This document shows positions 20,966-30,224 of a DNA stretch of 64,000 bases, one piece after another. Origin of the DNA: CAVURS01 sp963834425 (lineage in GTDB: Bacteria > Actinomycetota > Actinomycetes > Actinomycetales > CAVURS01). The position numbers were made by a program, and so were the translations under genes. Under the pieces are notes generated by a model. That model ran no database searches. It saw nothing but the letters and a program-made list of their open reading frames with translations, and was not told the DNA's origin. Position 1 is the stretch's first letter; every line of letters begins with the position of its first letter. The stretch is from assembly GCA_963834425.1 (NCBI GenBank), contig CAWIBR010000008.1:479431-543430 (forward strand), in the 5' to 3' direction.

Positions 20966-22412
20966 GTGACCGCCGCGACTCGTACCCTGCGCAACTTCGT
21001 CGACGGCGAGCACGTCGACACGGCGGACGGCCGGATGAGCGAGCTCATCGACCCCAGCACCGCCCAGGTCGTGGCCCAGGCGCCGATCTCCGGCGCGGAG
21101 GATGTCGACCGCGCGTACGCCGCAGCGGCCAAGGCGTTCGACGGGTGGCGCGACACCACTCCCAGCGACCGGCAGAAGGCGCTGCTCAAGATCGCCGACG
21201 CGATCGAGGAAGCCTCGGACGAGCTGGTCAAGCTCGAGGCCGAGAACACCGGCAAGCCGTGGGCGCTGACGGCCAGCGAAGAGATCCCGCCGATGGTCGA
21301 CCAGATCCGGTTCTTCGCCGGAGCGGCCCGGGTGCTCGACGGCCGCGCGGCGGGCGAGTACCTCGCCGGCCACACGTCGTTCATCCGGCAGGGAGCCGGT
21401 GGGAGTCATCGGCCAGGTCGCCCCGTGGAACTACCCGATGATGATGGCCGTCTGGAAGTTCGCTCCGGCCATCGCGGCCGGCAACACGGTCGTCCTCAAG
21501 CCCAGCGACACCACGCCCGAGACCACCTTGCGGATGGCCGAGATCGCCGCGCAGTTCCTGCCGCCGGGCGTCCTCAACGTCATCACCGGTGACCGTGATA
21601 CTGGTCGCCTGCTGGTCGAACACCCAACTCCCGCAATGGTTTCGATCACCGGATCGGTACGCGCGGGGATGCAGGTCGCCGCGAGCGCGGCCAAGGACGT
21701 CAAGCGGGTTCACCTGGAGCTGGGCGGCAAGGCGCCGGTCGTCGTCTTCGACGACGCCGACATCGAAGCAGCGGCCGAGGCGATCGCGGTCGCGGGCTAC
21801 TTCAACGCCGGCCAGGACTGCACGGCCGCCACGAGGGTCCTGGCCGGGCCGCGGGTCTACGACGACTTCGTCGCGGCGCTGGCCGAGCAGGCCAAGTCGG
21901 CCAAGGTCGGCCGCCCGGACGACGAGGACGCGCTGCTGGGCCCGGTCAACAACGCGAACCAGCTCGAGCGGGTCAGCGGCTTCTTCGACCGGCTGCCCGA
22001 CCACGCGACCATCTCGGCCGGCGGCGGCCGGATCACCGAGCTCGGTGACGGCTACTTCCTGCAGCCCACGGTCCTGTCGGGCATCCAGCAGCAGGACGAG
22101 GTGATCCAGGAGGAGATCTTCGGCCCGGTCATCACGGTGCAGCGGTTCAGCGACGAGGAAGAGGCGCTCGGCTGGGCCAACGGCGTGCCCTACGGCCTGG
22201 CCTCGAGTGTCTGGACCAAGGACTTCGGCCGGGCCATGCGGATGGCCCGGCGGCTGGACTTCGGCTGTGTCTGGATCAACACCCACATCCCGCTCGTCGC
22301 CGAGATGCCGCACGGTGGCTTCAAGCACAGCGGCTACGGCAAGGATCTGTCGATGTACGGCTTCGAGGACTACACCCGGATCAAGCACGTCATGGCCAAC
22401 CTCGACAGCTGA
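20966..22412 (+). CDS. Aldehyde dehydrogenase, aminobutyraldehyde/betaine-aldehyde type (one frameshift)
   Basis: This NAD-dependent aldehyde dehydrogenase of about 481 residues has the oxyanion Asn in APWNYPMMMAVWK, cofactor-binding VVLKPSDTTPETT and ITGSVRAGMQ, catalytic Glu in HLELGGKAPVVV, and catalytic Cys in NAGQDCTAATR. HGGFKHSGYGKDLSMYG near the C-terminus is typical of the PatD/GbsA group acting on 4-aminobutanal or betaine aldehyde. GTG 20966 has AAGGAG 9 bases upstream. One extra G near 21390-21393 (CAGGGAGCCG) breaks the frame. With a second paralogue 19 bases downstream it probably oxidises 4-aminobutanal to GABA. Confidence 0.87.
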
Positions 22413-22431
22413 CGAGTCGAAGGAGTTAGAC

Positions 22432-23973
22432 GTGCCGGTGTCGGACACGGACGGCTGGACCAACGGCTGGTCGCACGAGCACCACCAGTGGATCGGGGGC
22501 GCCGCGCGGCCAGGGTCGTCGGGGCAGACCCACGACATCGTCGACCCCTCGAACGGCCAGCCGCTGCAGGCGGTCTCGCTCGCCGACGCCGCGGACGTCG
22601 ACGCTGCGGTGGCGGTCGCGCGGGCCGCGCAGCCGGAGTGGGGTGGCAGTTCGCCGGGGGAGCGTTCCTCGACGATGCACCGCTTGGCCGTCCTGCTCGA
22701 TGAGCGGGCCGAGTCGTTAGCCCAGACCGAGTCCTGGCAGGCCGGCAAGCCGATCCGGCTGGCCCGGGAGTTCGACGTCCCGGGCACGGTCGACAACACG
22801 GCCTTCTTCGCCGGGGCCGCCCGCACTCTGGAAGGCCGAGCGGCCGGCGAGTACTCACCGGACCACACCTCGTCCGTACGCCGGGAGCCGGTCGGCGTCG
22901 TGGGGTCGATCGCTCCGTGGAACTACCCCCTGCAGATGGCAGCCTGGAAGATCCTGCCCGCCATCGCAGCCGGCAACGCCATCGTGCTGAAGCCGAGTGA
23001 GCTCACGCCGCTCACCGCGCTGATGTTCGCCGAGGCCTGCTCGGAGGCGGGGGTCCCGGCCGGCGTGGTCAACGTGGTGACCGGCACCGGACCCGTCGCG
23101 GGCGAGGCGCTGATCGCTCATCCCGATGTCGACATGGTGTCCTTCACCGGCTCCAGCGCCGTCGGTCGGCGGGTGATGGAAACCGCTGCAGCCACGTCGA
23201 AGCGGGTGCATCTCGAGCTCGGCGGCAAGGCACCGTTCGTCGTCATGGACGACGCCGACCTGGAGGCCGCCATCCACGGGGCCGTCGCCGGCTCGCTGAT
23301 CAACTCCGGTCAGGACTGCACGGCCGCGACCCGAGCGATCGTGCATCGCTCGCTGGTGGACGACTTCGTGGCCGGGGTCGCCGACCTGATGTCCGGCGTC
23401 CGGCTGGGCGACCCGCGCGACCCCGCAACCGATCTGGGGCCGCTCGTCTCCGCCGCGCACGCGGCTCGGGTGGCCGCTCACGTCGAGCGCGCCGCCGAGG
23501 CCGGCCAGAAGGTTGTCTGCGGCGGCGCGGCGCCTGGGGGTGTCCTGGCGGCCGGCGCCTACTACGAGCCGACCCTGGTCGTGGTCGACGGCCCAGACGC
23601 GCAGATCTGGCGCGAGGAGGTCTTCGGGCCGGTGCTGGCCGTGTTGGCCTTCGACGACGACGACGAGGCCATCCGGCTGGCCAACGACACGCCGTACGGG
23701 CTGGCCGCGTCGATCTGGACGCGCGACGTCTTCCGCGCTCAGCGCGGGACGCGTGAGATCCAGGCGGGCTGCGTGTGGGTCAACGACCACATCCCGATCA
23801 TCAGCGAGATGCCGCACGGGGGCTTCAAGGCCTCGGGCTTCGGCAAGGACATGAGCGTCTACTCCCTGGAGGAGTACACCAACATCAAGCACGTGATGTC
23901 CGACATCACCGGGGTCGCCCGCAAGCCTTGGCACAGAACGGTTTTCACGGGTGACCGCAACAGCACTGCGTGA
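22432..23973 (+). CDS. Aldehyde dehydrogenase, second aminobutyraldehyde/betaine-aldehyde-type paralogue
   Basis: This intact 513-residue aldehyde dehydrogenase has APWNYPLQMAAWK, VLKPSELTPLTAL, FTGSSAVGRRVM, catalytic Glu in HLELGGKAPFVV and catalytic Cys in NSGQDCTAATRA. It is clearly a paralogue of the preceding gene: both have ISEMPHGGFK- or AEMPHGGFK-type ends followed by GKDMSVY or GKDLSMY. It has about 20 extra N-terminal residues and a C-terminal tail. GTG 22432 is chosen because GAAGGAG lies 7-13 bases upstream. It overlaps the next gene by 23 bases, so the three are one operon. Confidence 0.87.
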   Translation: MPVSDTDGWTNGWSHEHHQWIGGAARPGSSGQTHDIVDPSNGQPLQAVSLADAADVDAAVAVARAAQPEWGGSSPGERSSTMHRLAVLLDERAESLAQTESWQAGKPIRLAREFDVPGTVDNTAFFAGAARTLEGRAAGEYSPDHTSSVRREPVGVVGSIAPWNYPLQMAAWKILPAIAAGNAIVLKPSELTPLTALMFAEACSEAGVPAGVVNVVTGTGPVAGEALIAHPDVDMVSFTGSSAVGRRVMETAAATSKRVHLELGGKAPFVVMDDADLEAAIHGAVAGSLINSGQDCTAATRAIVHRSLVDDFVAGVADLMSGVRLGDPRDPATDLGPLVSAAHAARVAAHVERAAEAGQKVVCGGAAPGGVLAAGAYYEPTLVVVDGPDAQIWREEVFGPVLAVLAFDDDDEAIRLANDTPYGLAASIWTRDVFRAQRGTREIQAGCVWVNDHIPIISEMPHGGFKASGFGKDMSVYSLEEYTNIKHVMSDITGVARKPWHRTVFTGDRNSTA

Positions 23974-25342
23974 CGCATCGTCCACACCGCTCTGGCTGGA
24001 CTCGCCCGAGCGGCCGGAGGCCCGGCCGGCACTGAGCGGGGACCTGCGATGCGACCTGGCGGTCATCGGCGGAGGGTTCACTGGACTCTGGGCGGCCCTG
24101 ATCGCGCTGCAGGAGCAGCCGGGCCGGCAGGTCGTGGTGGTCGAAGGCGCCCGGCTGGGGTGGGCGGCATCCGGTCGCAACGGTGGCTTCTGCGCGGCCA
24201 GCCTGACGCATGGCCTCGGCAACGGCCTGGCGCGCTGGCCCTCGGAGATGCCTCAGTTGCTGGAGCTGGGGGAGCGCAACCTGGACGCAATCGCGGAAAC
24301 GGTTGCGGCACAGGAGATCGACTGCGGCTTCGAACGCGCTGGCGCGCTGGATGTCGCGGTGGCGCCCTGGCAGGTCGAGGGGCTGCGCGAGGTCCACGAG
24401 CAGGCCCTCGCTCTCGGTGAGAACAGCGTGCTCCTTGACGCTGACGAGACTCGATCGCTGGTTGATTCGCCGACCTATCTGGCCGGGCTGCTCGACGAGG
24501 GCGGCACGGCAATGGTCGATCCGGCCCGGCTCGTGTGGGGCCTGGCCCGAGCCGTGGAGAGCCTGGGTGGGCGGATCGTCGAGCAGACCCCGGTGAGTGG
24601 GTGGCGGGACAACGGCGACACGGTCGAGCTGGTCACCGGCGGGGGACGCATCCGCGCCGGACAGGTGGTGCTGGCCACCAACGTCTTCCCCTCGCTCGTC
24701 AAACGGGCCCGACCGTACGTCGTGCCGGTGTGGGACCACGTGCTCGCCACGGAACCCCTGACGCCGGAACAGCTCTCGTCGATCGGCTGGCAGGGGCGAC
24801 AGGGCGTCGGTGATGCCGGCAACCAGTTCCACTACTACCGGTTGTCCCAGGACAATCGTCTGGTGTGGGGTGGCTACGACGCGCTCTACTACTTCGGGTC
24901 CGACCTGTCCGGCGCTCGGGCTCGCAGCGCCCACACCGAGGAGCTGTTGGCCGGGCATCTGTTCGAGACCTTCCCGCAGCTGGAGGGGGTCCGCTTCACC
25001 CACACCTGGGGCGGGGCGATCGACACCTGCACGCGGTTCAGCCCGTTCTGGGGGCGGGCGATGAGCGGCCGGGTGGCCTACGTCGCCGGCTACACCGGCC
25101 TCGGCGTCGGGTCGTCGCGGTTCGGCGCCCAGGTCTGCCTCGACCTGCTGGCCGGCCGGGACAATGAGCGAACCCAGCTGGCCATGGTGCGCCGCAAGCC
25201 GCTGCCCTTTCCGCCAGAGCCGTTGCGGTGGGCCGCGATTCAGCTCACCCGGCGCTCGATCGCTCGAGCGGACGCCGCTGACGGCCAACGGGACATCTGG
25301 CTGCGCACCCTGGACCGGTTCGGTCTCGGCTTCGACTCGTAG
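23951..25342 (+). CDS. FAD-dependent amine oxidoreductase (PuuB/DadA-like)
   Basis: The 463-residue protein opens with an FAD-binding Rossmann motif (CDLAVIGGGFTGLWAALIAL) and a DAO-type fold with GWAASGRNGGFC. It has a C-terminal ATP/FAD region, YVAGYTGLGVGSSRFGAQV. The closest functional group is gamma-glutamylputrescine oxidase (PuuB), but no PuuA ligase is in the window, so it may act directly on putrescine or another amine. GTG 23951 lies inside the end of the preceding aldehyde dehydrogenase, which would use the aldehyde it makes. It is intact. Confidence 0.8.
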   Translation: MTATALRDASSTPLWLDSPERPEARPALSGDLRCDLAVIGGGFTGLWAALIALQEQPGRQVVVVEGARLGWAASGRNGGFCAASLTHGLGNGLARWPSEMPQLLELGERNLDAIAETVAAQEIDCGFERAGALDVAVAPWQVEGLREVHEQALALGENSVLLDADETRSLVDSPTYLAGLLDEGGTAMVDPARLVWGLARAVESLGGRIVEQTPVSGWRDNGDTVELVTGGGRIRAGQVVLATNVFPSLVKRARPYVVPVWDHVLATEPLTPEQLSSIGWQGRQGVGDAGNQFHYYRLSQDNRLVWGGYDALYYFGSDLSGARARSAHTEELLAGHLFETFPQLEGVRFTHTWGGAIDTCTRFSPFWGRAMSGRVAYVAGYTGLGVGSSRFGAQVCLDLLAGRDNERTQLAMVRRKPLPFPPEPLRWAAIQLTRRSIARADAADGQRDIWLRTLDRFGLGFDS

Positions 25343-25360
25343 GTCGCGTTCTCGGCGCGC

Positions 25361-25438
25361 GGCTGGGTTTCAGACGGCTGGGTACGGCGCGCCGGGTTTC
25401 GCGCTGGGCTGGGTTTCCAGACGGCTGGGTACGGCGCG
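25361..25438. repeat. Direct repeat, two copies of about 31-32 bases
   Basis: A 31-base unit beginning GGCTGGGTTTCAGACGGCTG at 25361-25391 recurs with one inserted base at 25407-25438, a period of 46. The unit contains the internal repeat GGCTGGGT twice. It lies downstream of the amine operon and upstream of the DUF222/HNH gene. The surrounding 259 bases hold no gene. Confidence 0.7.
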
Positions 25439-25565
25439 CGGGTTCCGCGCGGGGCTGGGGCTTGCTCGCGGGTCGCCTCTGGTGGTTTGCAGAACGGTCA
25501 CTCAGCGTCGGCCGATCGTTGCCGAAAATAGTTGCTATTCAACGGGATTCGGGTGGTTGTCGGGG

Positions 25566-25595
25566 TTGACCGATGTCGGACGATAGGTCTAGAAT
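25566..25595 (+). promoter_or_regulatory. Promoter TTGACC-N18-TAGAAT, apparently leaderless
   Basis: A near-consensus -35 (TTGACC, 25566-25571) and -10 (TAGAAT, 25590-25595) are separated by 18 bases. The -10 ends 7 bases before ATG 25603, so transcription should begin at or next to the start codon. This is the best-defined vegetative promoter in the window. Confidence 0.65.
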
Positions 25596-25602
25596 CGAAC
25601 AC

Positions 25603-27164
25603 ATGAACGAGGGCAGCGTTCACCCCGACGACACGGGGCTGGAGTCCACCGGCGACCCGGCCTTGGACCACGCTCTTCGCGCGCTTGGCCGGGGATGTGG
25701 CCGCAGCTCAACGACTACGACCTGACCGCCCTGGTCCGCCTGGACTCGCCCTCGACCGGGCTGCATGCGGTGGCCCGCAACCTGGAGCTGCTGCGCCGGC
25801 GGCTGGCGGTCTTCGACTCCCACTATGTGGCCGCGGTCGAGGTCGGCGACGAGCCGGCCCGGTACGCCCGACCCTCCACGGCGGCGTTCCTGCGCGAGCA
25901 GCTGCGGCTGTCTTCCGGTGAGGCGAAGCGGCGGGTGGACCTGGCCCACGCCATCACCCCGCAGGTCGCGTTCACCGGGGAAGTCCTCCCAGCCGCGTGC
26001 CCGACCCTGGCGGCCGGGATCAGCTGCGGGTGAGGTCTCCGCCGAGCACGCCCGGATCATCCTGGACACGATCGGCAAGCTCCCCGGCCCGGTCCGCGAG
26101 GCGGCCGGGGCGGTGGTGGAGGCCGAGATGGCCACCGCCGCGGCCAAGGTCACTCCCGGCCGACCTGGAGGTGCTGGCCAGAGACGTGATGGTCCGGGCC
26201 GACCCCGACGGGACGCTGCGCGATATCGACCACGCCCACAAGCAGCGCGGACTGCGGCTGTGGAAGAAACGCGGTCAGGCCGGGTACACCCTGCAGGCCG
26301 ACCTGGACCAGGAAACCGGCGAAGCCGCCCGGGTCGTGCTGGACGCCTGGTCCAAACCCGCCCCCGCCGCCCCCGCCCAGAGGGCGGACGCGGACAGCGG
26401 CGAGGGCGAATGGGCCGACCAGGACGAGACCTGCGGGACGAGTGCGGGCTCGGGCACCGTAGTGGAGCCGCTGGCCGGGCGGGACGAGCGCCCGCACCAC
26501 GTGCGGATGCACGACGCGTTCGGTGACGTCCTCAACGCCATCCTCAACTCCGGTGACCTGCCCGCCTGCGGCGGCACCCCGGCCGCGATCGTCTGGCACA
26601 TCCACGATGAGGCGCTGCGGGACCGATACGGGTTCGCGGTCAGTGAGCACGGCACCCTGCTCCCGATCGGGGACGCCCTCCGACGCCTGCGACCAGAGCC
26701 AGCTGTACGTGCTGATCGAGAACAGCAAGGGCGTCCCGCTCTACCTCGGCCGGACCTCCCGGATCGCCACCCCCGGGCAGACCGTCGCCCTGGCCGCGCG
26801 GGACCGCGGCTGCTCCTTCCCCGGCTGTGACCGGCCCCCGTCGCACTGCCAACGACACCACATCACCGACTGGGCCAACGGCGGCCCCACCGACATCGAC
26901 AACCTCACCCTGCTCTGCGGCTACCACCACCGAGAACACGCCAAACGCGGCTGGGAATGCGTGATGTTGAACGGGCTGCCGCACTGGCGACCACCCGCCT
27001 GGCTCGACCCGCAACGAACACCCATCCGCAACACCCGACACTTCACCCTGCCCACCCACCAACCCACCGACACCAACAAGCCCGACGCCAACAAGGCCGA
27101 GACCGCCGCCAAGACCGGTCACGACCCTGGCGTACCCGACGGCTGGCTGCCCGACACTGGATAG
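25603..27164 (+). CDS. DUF222 and HNH-endonuclease domain protein (about five frameshifts)
   Basis: The N-terminal DUF222 region is recognisable: PQLNDYDLTALVRLDSP, ELLRRRLAVFDSHYVAAVE and LAHAITPQVAFTGEV. The C-terminal HNH domain is clear: RDRGCSFPGCDRPPSHCQ, then RHHITDWANGGPTDIDNL and LLCGYHHREHAKRGW. These proteins are multicopy in many actinobacterial genomes, often near repeats, and their function is not established. Extra bases near 25683, 25696, 26026, 26156 and 26682 break the frame. Correcting all five restores about 518 residues, normal for the family. The gene interrupts the amine-catabolic region. Error or true decay cannot be separated here, but nearby essential genes carry the same type of error. 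Confidence 0.8.
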
Positions 27165-27192
27165 GCAGTGCCGAACGTGAGGGCCAAGTCCC

Positions 27193-27198
27193 TAGGAT
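27193..27198 (+). promoter_or_regulatory. Putative -10 box (TAGGAT) of the agmatinase gene
   Basis: TAGGAT ends 7 bases before ATG 27206, the same spacing as the promoter of the preceding gene. No Shine-Dalgarno sequence is present, so the agmatinase mRNA is probably leaderless. Confidence 0.45.
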
Positions 27199-27205
27199 TC
27201 GCGAC

Positions 27206-28216
27206 ATGACTCGATACGGCGCGCAGTTCGGTCCGGACGTGACCTTCCTCGGCGTACCGGAGTGCGACCTGGACGACCCCGCGTCGTACGCCGATGCCGA
27301 GGTCGTGATCCTCGGGGCGCCGTTCGATGGCGGCACGTCGCACCGGCCGGGCACGCGCTTCGGGCCGCAGGCGATCCGGATGACCGACTACCTGCCGCAC
27401 GACGGGTCGCGGCCGAGCCTGGCGCTGCGCACCGATGGCCTACTGGATCTGAAGGTGGTCGACGCCGGCGACGTCGAGATGTACTCCGGCGACATCGAGA
27501 CCGCACTGCCGGCGCTCGAGGCGGCCGTGCAGAAGGTCACCGAGTCCGGCGCCATCCCGGTGATCCTGGGGGGCGACCACTCGGTCACCTTCCCCGACGC
27601 CAAGGGGGTGGCCAACGTGATCGGCCACGGCCGGATCTCGATGATCCACTTCGACGCCCACGCCGACACCGGCGACATCGAGTTCGGCTCGCTGTGGGGG
27701 CACGGGCAGCCGATGCGCCGGCTGATCGAGTCGGGCGCGCTGCGCGGCGATCGCTTCCTGCAGGTGGGGCTGCGTGGCTACTGGCCGGGCCCCGAGACCC
27801 TGGACTGGATGAGCCAGCAGCACATGCGGTCGTACGAGATGACCGAGATCGTGACCCGGGGTCTGGACGTCTGTTTGACCGAGGCCTTCGGCATCGCGAC
27901 CGACGAGTGCGACGGCGTGTTCCTGTCCGTGGACATCGACGTCTGCGACCCGGGCCACGCGCCCGGCACCGGCACCCCCGAGCCCGGCGGGCTGTCGGCC
28001 CGGCAGTTGCTCGACGCCGTACGCCGGATCTGCCTGGAGCTGCCCGTGGTCGGCGTCGACGTCGTCGAGGTCAGCCCGCCCTACGACCACGCCGACATCA
28101 CGGCGGCTCTGGGCAACCGCGTTGTGCTGGAGGCCCTTTCGGCGATCGCCCGGAAGCGGGCCGACGAGCGGGACGGGACCACATGGGACCCGTCCCGCCC
28201 GCTGCTCGACCGCTAG
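27206..28216 (+). CDS. speB: Agmatinase (ureohydrolase family)
   Basis: Ureohydrolases remove urea from a guanidino group with a two-manganese centre. All ligand motifs are present in this 336-residue protein: GGDHS, HFDAHADTG, and SVDIDVCDPGHAPGTGTPEPG. The substrate-loop GAPFDGGTSHRPGTRFGPQAIR matches the agmatinase group, giving putrescine plus urea; guanidinobutyrase is the main alternative. ATG 27206 is chosen because upstream codons overlap the previous gene and a -10 box sits just before it. It is intact. The context (APC permease, aminotransferase, GabT, GabD) supports polyamine use, and the urea could feed the urease encoded 20 kb away. Confidence 0.87.
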   Translation: MTRYGAQFGPDVTFLGVPECDLDDPASYADAEVVILGAPFDGGTSHRPGTRFGPQAIRMTDYLPHDGSRPSLALRTDGLLDLKVVDAGDVEMYSGDIETALPALEAAVQKVTESGAIPVILGGDHSVTFPDAKGVANVIGHGRISMIHFDAHADTGDIEFGSLWGHGQPMRRLIESGALRGDRFLQVGLRGYWPGPETLDWMSQQHMRSYEMTEIVTRGLDVCLTEAFGIATDECDGVFLSVDIDVCDPGHAPGTGTPEPGGLSARQLLDAVRRICLELPVVGVDVVEVSPPYDHADITAALGNRVVLEALSAIARKRADERDGTTWDPSRPLLDR

Positions 28217-28226
28217 CGTCGGGTCG

Positions 28227-29936
28227 TCAGTCGCCGGCTCCGCTGTCGTTGGGGTTGCGCCGGGTCTCGCCCGTCAGCGGGTCGACGGCGGTCCGGCCCG
28301 GCGGCAGGTTCGACAGGTCCGGGGCGATGACGGTCGGCATCTCACCGGAGTCCGGCAGCCCGAACAAGGCGACCGACCCGTCGGCCGGCACCAGGAGGAG
28401 CTCGGCCGAGTGCCGCATCGGCAGCGTCTCACCCTGGAAGTACGACGGAGAGATCCGGGCGTAGATCTCCATCAGCACGACACCCACGAGCAGCGAGCCG
28501 ATCCCGATCAGGAAGACGCCGCCGATGCCCCACAGGCTGGTGTACCCGTAGTCCGGGTCGGCGTAGGTCTTGCAGGCCCAGATGAACGCGCCGAGCAGGA
28601 GCAGGCCGCCCAGGAACGGGATGATCCCTTGCATCAGGATGTCCCGCGGTTTCGCCCACATCGTCTTGCGATAGAACCAGGCGCAGGCAAAGCCCGTGAG
28701 GCCGTAGTAGAAGGCGATCATCAGCCCGACGGCGGCGATCGTGTCGGCCAGGATGTTCGCGCTCACCAGGGTCAGGCCCACGTAGAAGACGATCGACACG
28801 GCGCCCATCCAGATGGTCGAGTCGCTCGGCGTCAGATAGCGAGGGTGGATCCGGGCGAAGCGCTGCGGGATGGCCTTGTAGGCGCCCATCGACAGCGAGG
28901 TGCGGGCGGTCGGCAGGATCGTCGTCTGCGTGGACGCCGATGCCGACGTCAGCACGCAGATGGTCAGCAGGAACAGCATGATGTGGCCGAAGAAGCCGCC
29001 ACCGAAGACCTCATGACCGAGCGCGGCGAAGACGTCGTCGGCGTTGTCCGGGTTGCCGAGACCGATGCCGGTGGTGCCGACGCCGGCGAAGGCGATGGTG
29101 GCGATCGACACGATGGCGTAGGTCAGCAGCAGCAGGAGGGTGGAGAGGACGGCGGCCCGGCCGGGGGTCTTGGCGGGGTCGTCGGACTCCTCGTTGGTCG
29201 CGACGGCGGTGTCCCAGCCCCAGTAGATGAAGACCGCGATCAGACCGCTCGTGACGATCGACGTGAAGCTCAGCCCGGAGGGGGACAGCCAGGACAGGCT
29301 GGGCTTCAGCGAGCCGGTCGGCGCTGTCCCGCCGTAGACCTTGAGCAGGGCGACGATGCTGAAGATCACCAGGGTGACCACCTCGATGCCCAGCAGGAAG
29401 TACTGCAGGTAGGCCGAGACCTCGATTCCGCGATAGCAGATGTAGGTCATGATGATGATCCAGACGATCCCGGCGACCGTGCTCCAGAACACGCTGGCAG
29501 CCAGGGAGTCGGCTCCCACCAGGCTGAACGAGTAGGACCCAGCGATCGCCGCCAGGTTGGCCATGACGATGACGTCGGCGGCGATGATGCCCCAACCGCC
29601 CATCCAGCCGGCTCGGGTCCCGAACGCGCGAGCGGCCCAGGTGAACGTCGTGCCACAGTCCGGCTCGGCCTTGTTGAGCTCGGAGTAGGCCACGGCGATG
29701 AAGTACATCGGGACGAAGGCGACCACCATGATCAGCGGCGCCTTCACGCCGACGATGCCGTTCCCGTTCTGCGTCACGACGACGTAGCCGAGGCTGGCCG
29801 CCAGGCTGTAGGCCGGCGCGGTCGAGGCGATCCCCACCACGATGCTGGACAGGAGTCCCAGCGAGCCGCCCTTGAGGCCCTTCTCACCGGAGCCGCTGCC
29901 GTGCTGGTCTCGCTCCGTTGCTGCTGTCGTCATCAC
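28227..29936 (-). CDS. APC-superfamily amino acid/polyamine permease
   Basis: The 569-residue protein has about thirteen membrane segments. The first helix carries the APC signature (LLSSIVVGIASTAPAYSLAA), a later region reads AVAYSELNKAEPDCGTTFTW, and SASASTQTTILPTARTSLSM follows. A cytoplasmic C-terminal tail of about 70 residues is unusual in length and ends in a charged stretch. This subgroup is often found with putrescine or agmatine genes. It converges on the agmatinase gene with 10 bases between the stops, so polyamine or amino acid uptake is likely. Two adjacent ATGs (29936 and 29933) are possible starts. It is intact. Confidence 0.85.
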   Translation of the reverse strand: MMTTAATERDQHGSGSGEKGLKGGSLGLLSSIVVGIASTAPAYSLAASLGYVVVTQNGNGIVGVKAPLIMVVAFVPMYFIAVAYSELNKAEPDCGTTFTWAARAFGTRAGWMGGWGIIAADVIVMANLAAIAGSYSFSLVGADSLAASVFWSTVAGIVWIIIMTYICYRGIEVSAYLQYFLLGIEVVTLVIFSIVALLKVYGGTAPTGSLKPSLSWLSPSGLSFTSIVTSGLIAVFIYWGWDTAVATNEESDDPAKTPGRAAVLSTLLLLLTYAIVSIATIAFAGVGTTGIGLGNPDNADDVFAALGHEVFGGGFFGHIMLFLLTICVLTSASASTQTTILPTARTSLSMGAYKAIPQRFARIHPRYLTPSDSTIWMGAVSIVFYVGLTLVSANILADTIAAVGLMIAFYYGLTGFACAWFYRKTMWAKPRDILMQGIIPFLGGLLLLGAFIWACKTYADPDYGYTSLWGIGGVFLIGIGSLLVGVVLMEIYARISPSYFQGETLPMRHSAELLLVPADGSVALFGLPDSGEMPTVIAPDLSNLPPGRTAVDPLTGETRRNPNDSGAGD

Positions 29937-30004
29937 TCACCCTCTCGGTGTCGCCGGCCGGGCCAGATGCTCGGGTGAGCCTCAGGCCGCCGACGTACGG
30001 ATTC

Positions 30005-30030
30005 CGTTGTCGAGAGGCTAAACGACAACG
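30005..30030. promoter_or_regulatory. Inverted repeat CGTTGTCG-N10-CGACAACG upstream of the permease
   Basis: Perfect 8-base arms (30005-30012 and 30023-30030) centred about 81 bases upstream of the permease start form a good dimer-binding operator. The surrounding 288 bases (29937-30224) are lower in GC than the rest of the window and hold no gene. The protein that would bind is unknown. Confidence 0.5.
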
Positions 30031-30224
30031 ATCTTCGTGTACAGACCCTAAAAGCACAGATGAGATAAACCGTCGAAGGGACATCGCGCGGAGTCCATCA
30101 GACGATCGACATCGCCTCGATCGCCCCCGTCCGGCGCGACCGACGCTCGACGGACGCGGTCCAGTTGCAAGGCGAGCACGCCGGCATCATCCCAGGAACC
30201 GCCCAGAACGGCCCATAGCGTTCG

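Noticed and set aside
25361..27164. Insertion sequence
   Set aside because: The HNH protein is DUF222-type with no DDE or serine/tyrosine transposase motif, and no terminal inverted repeats or target duplications are visible.
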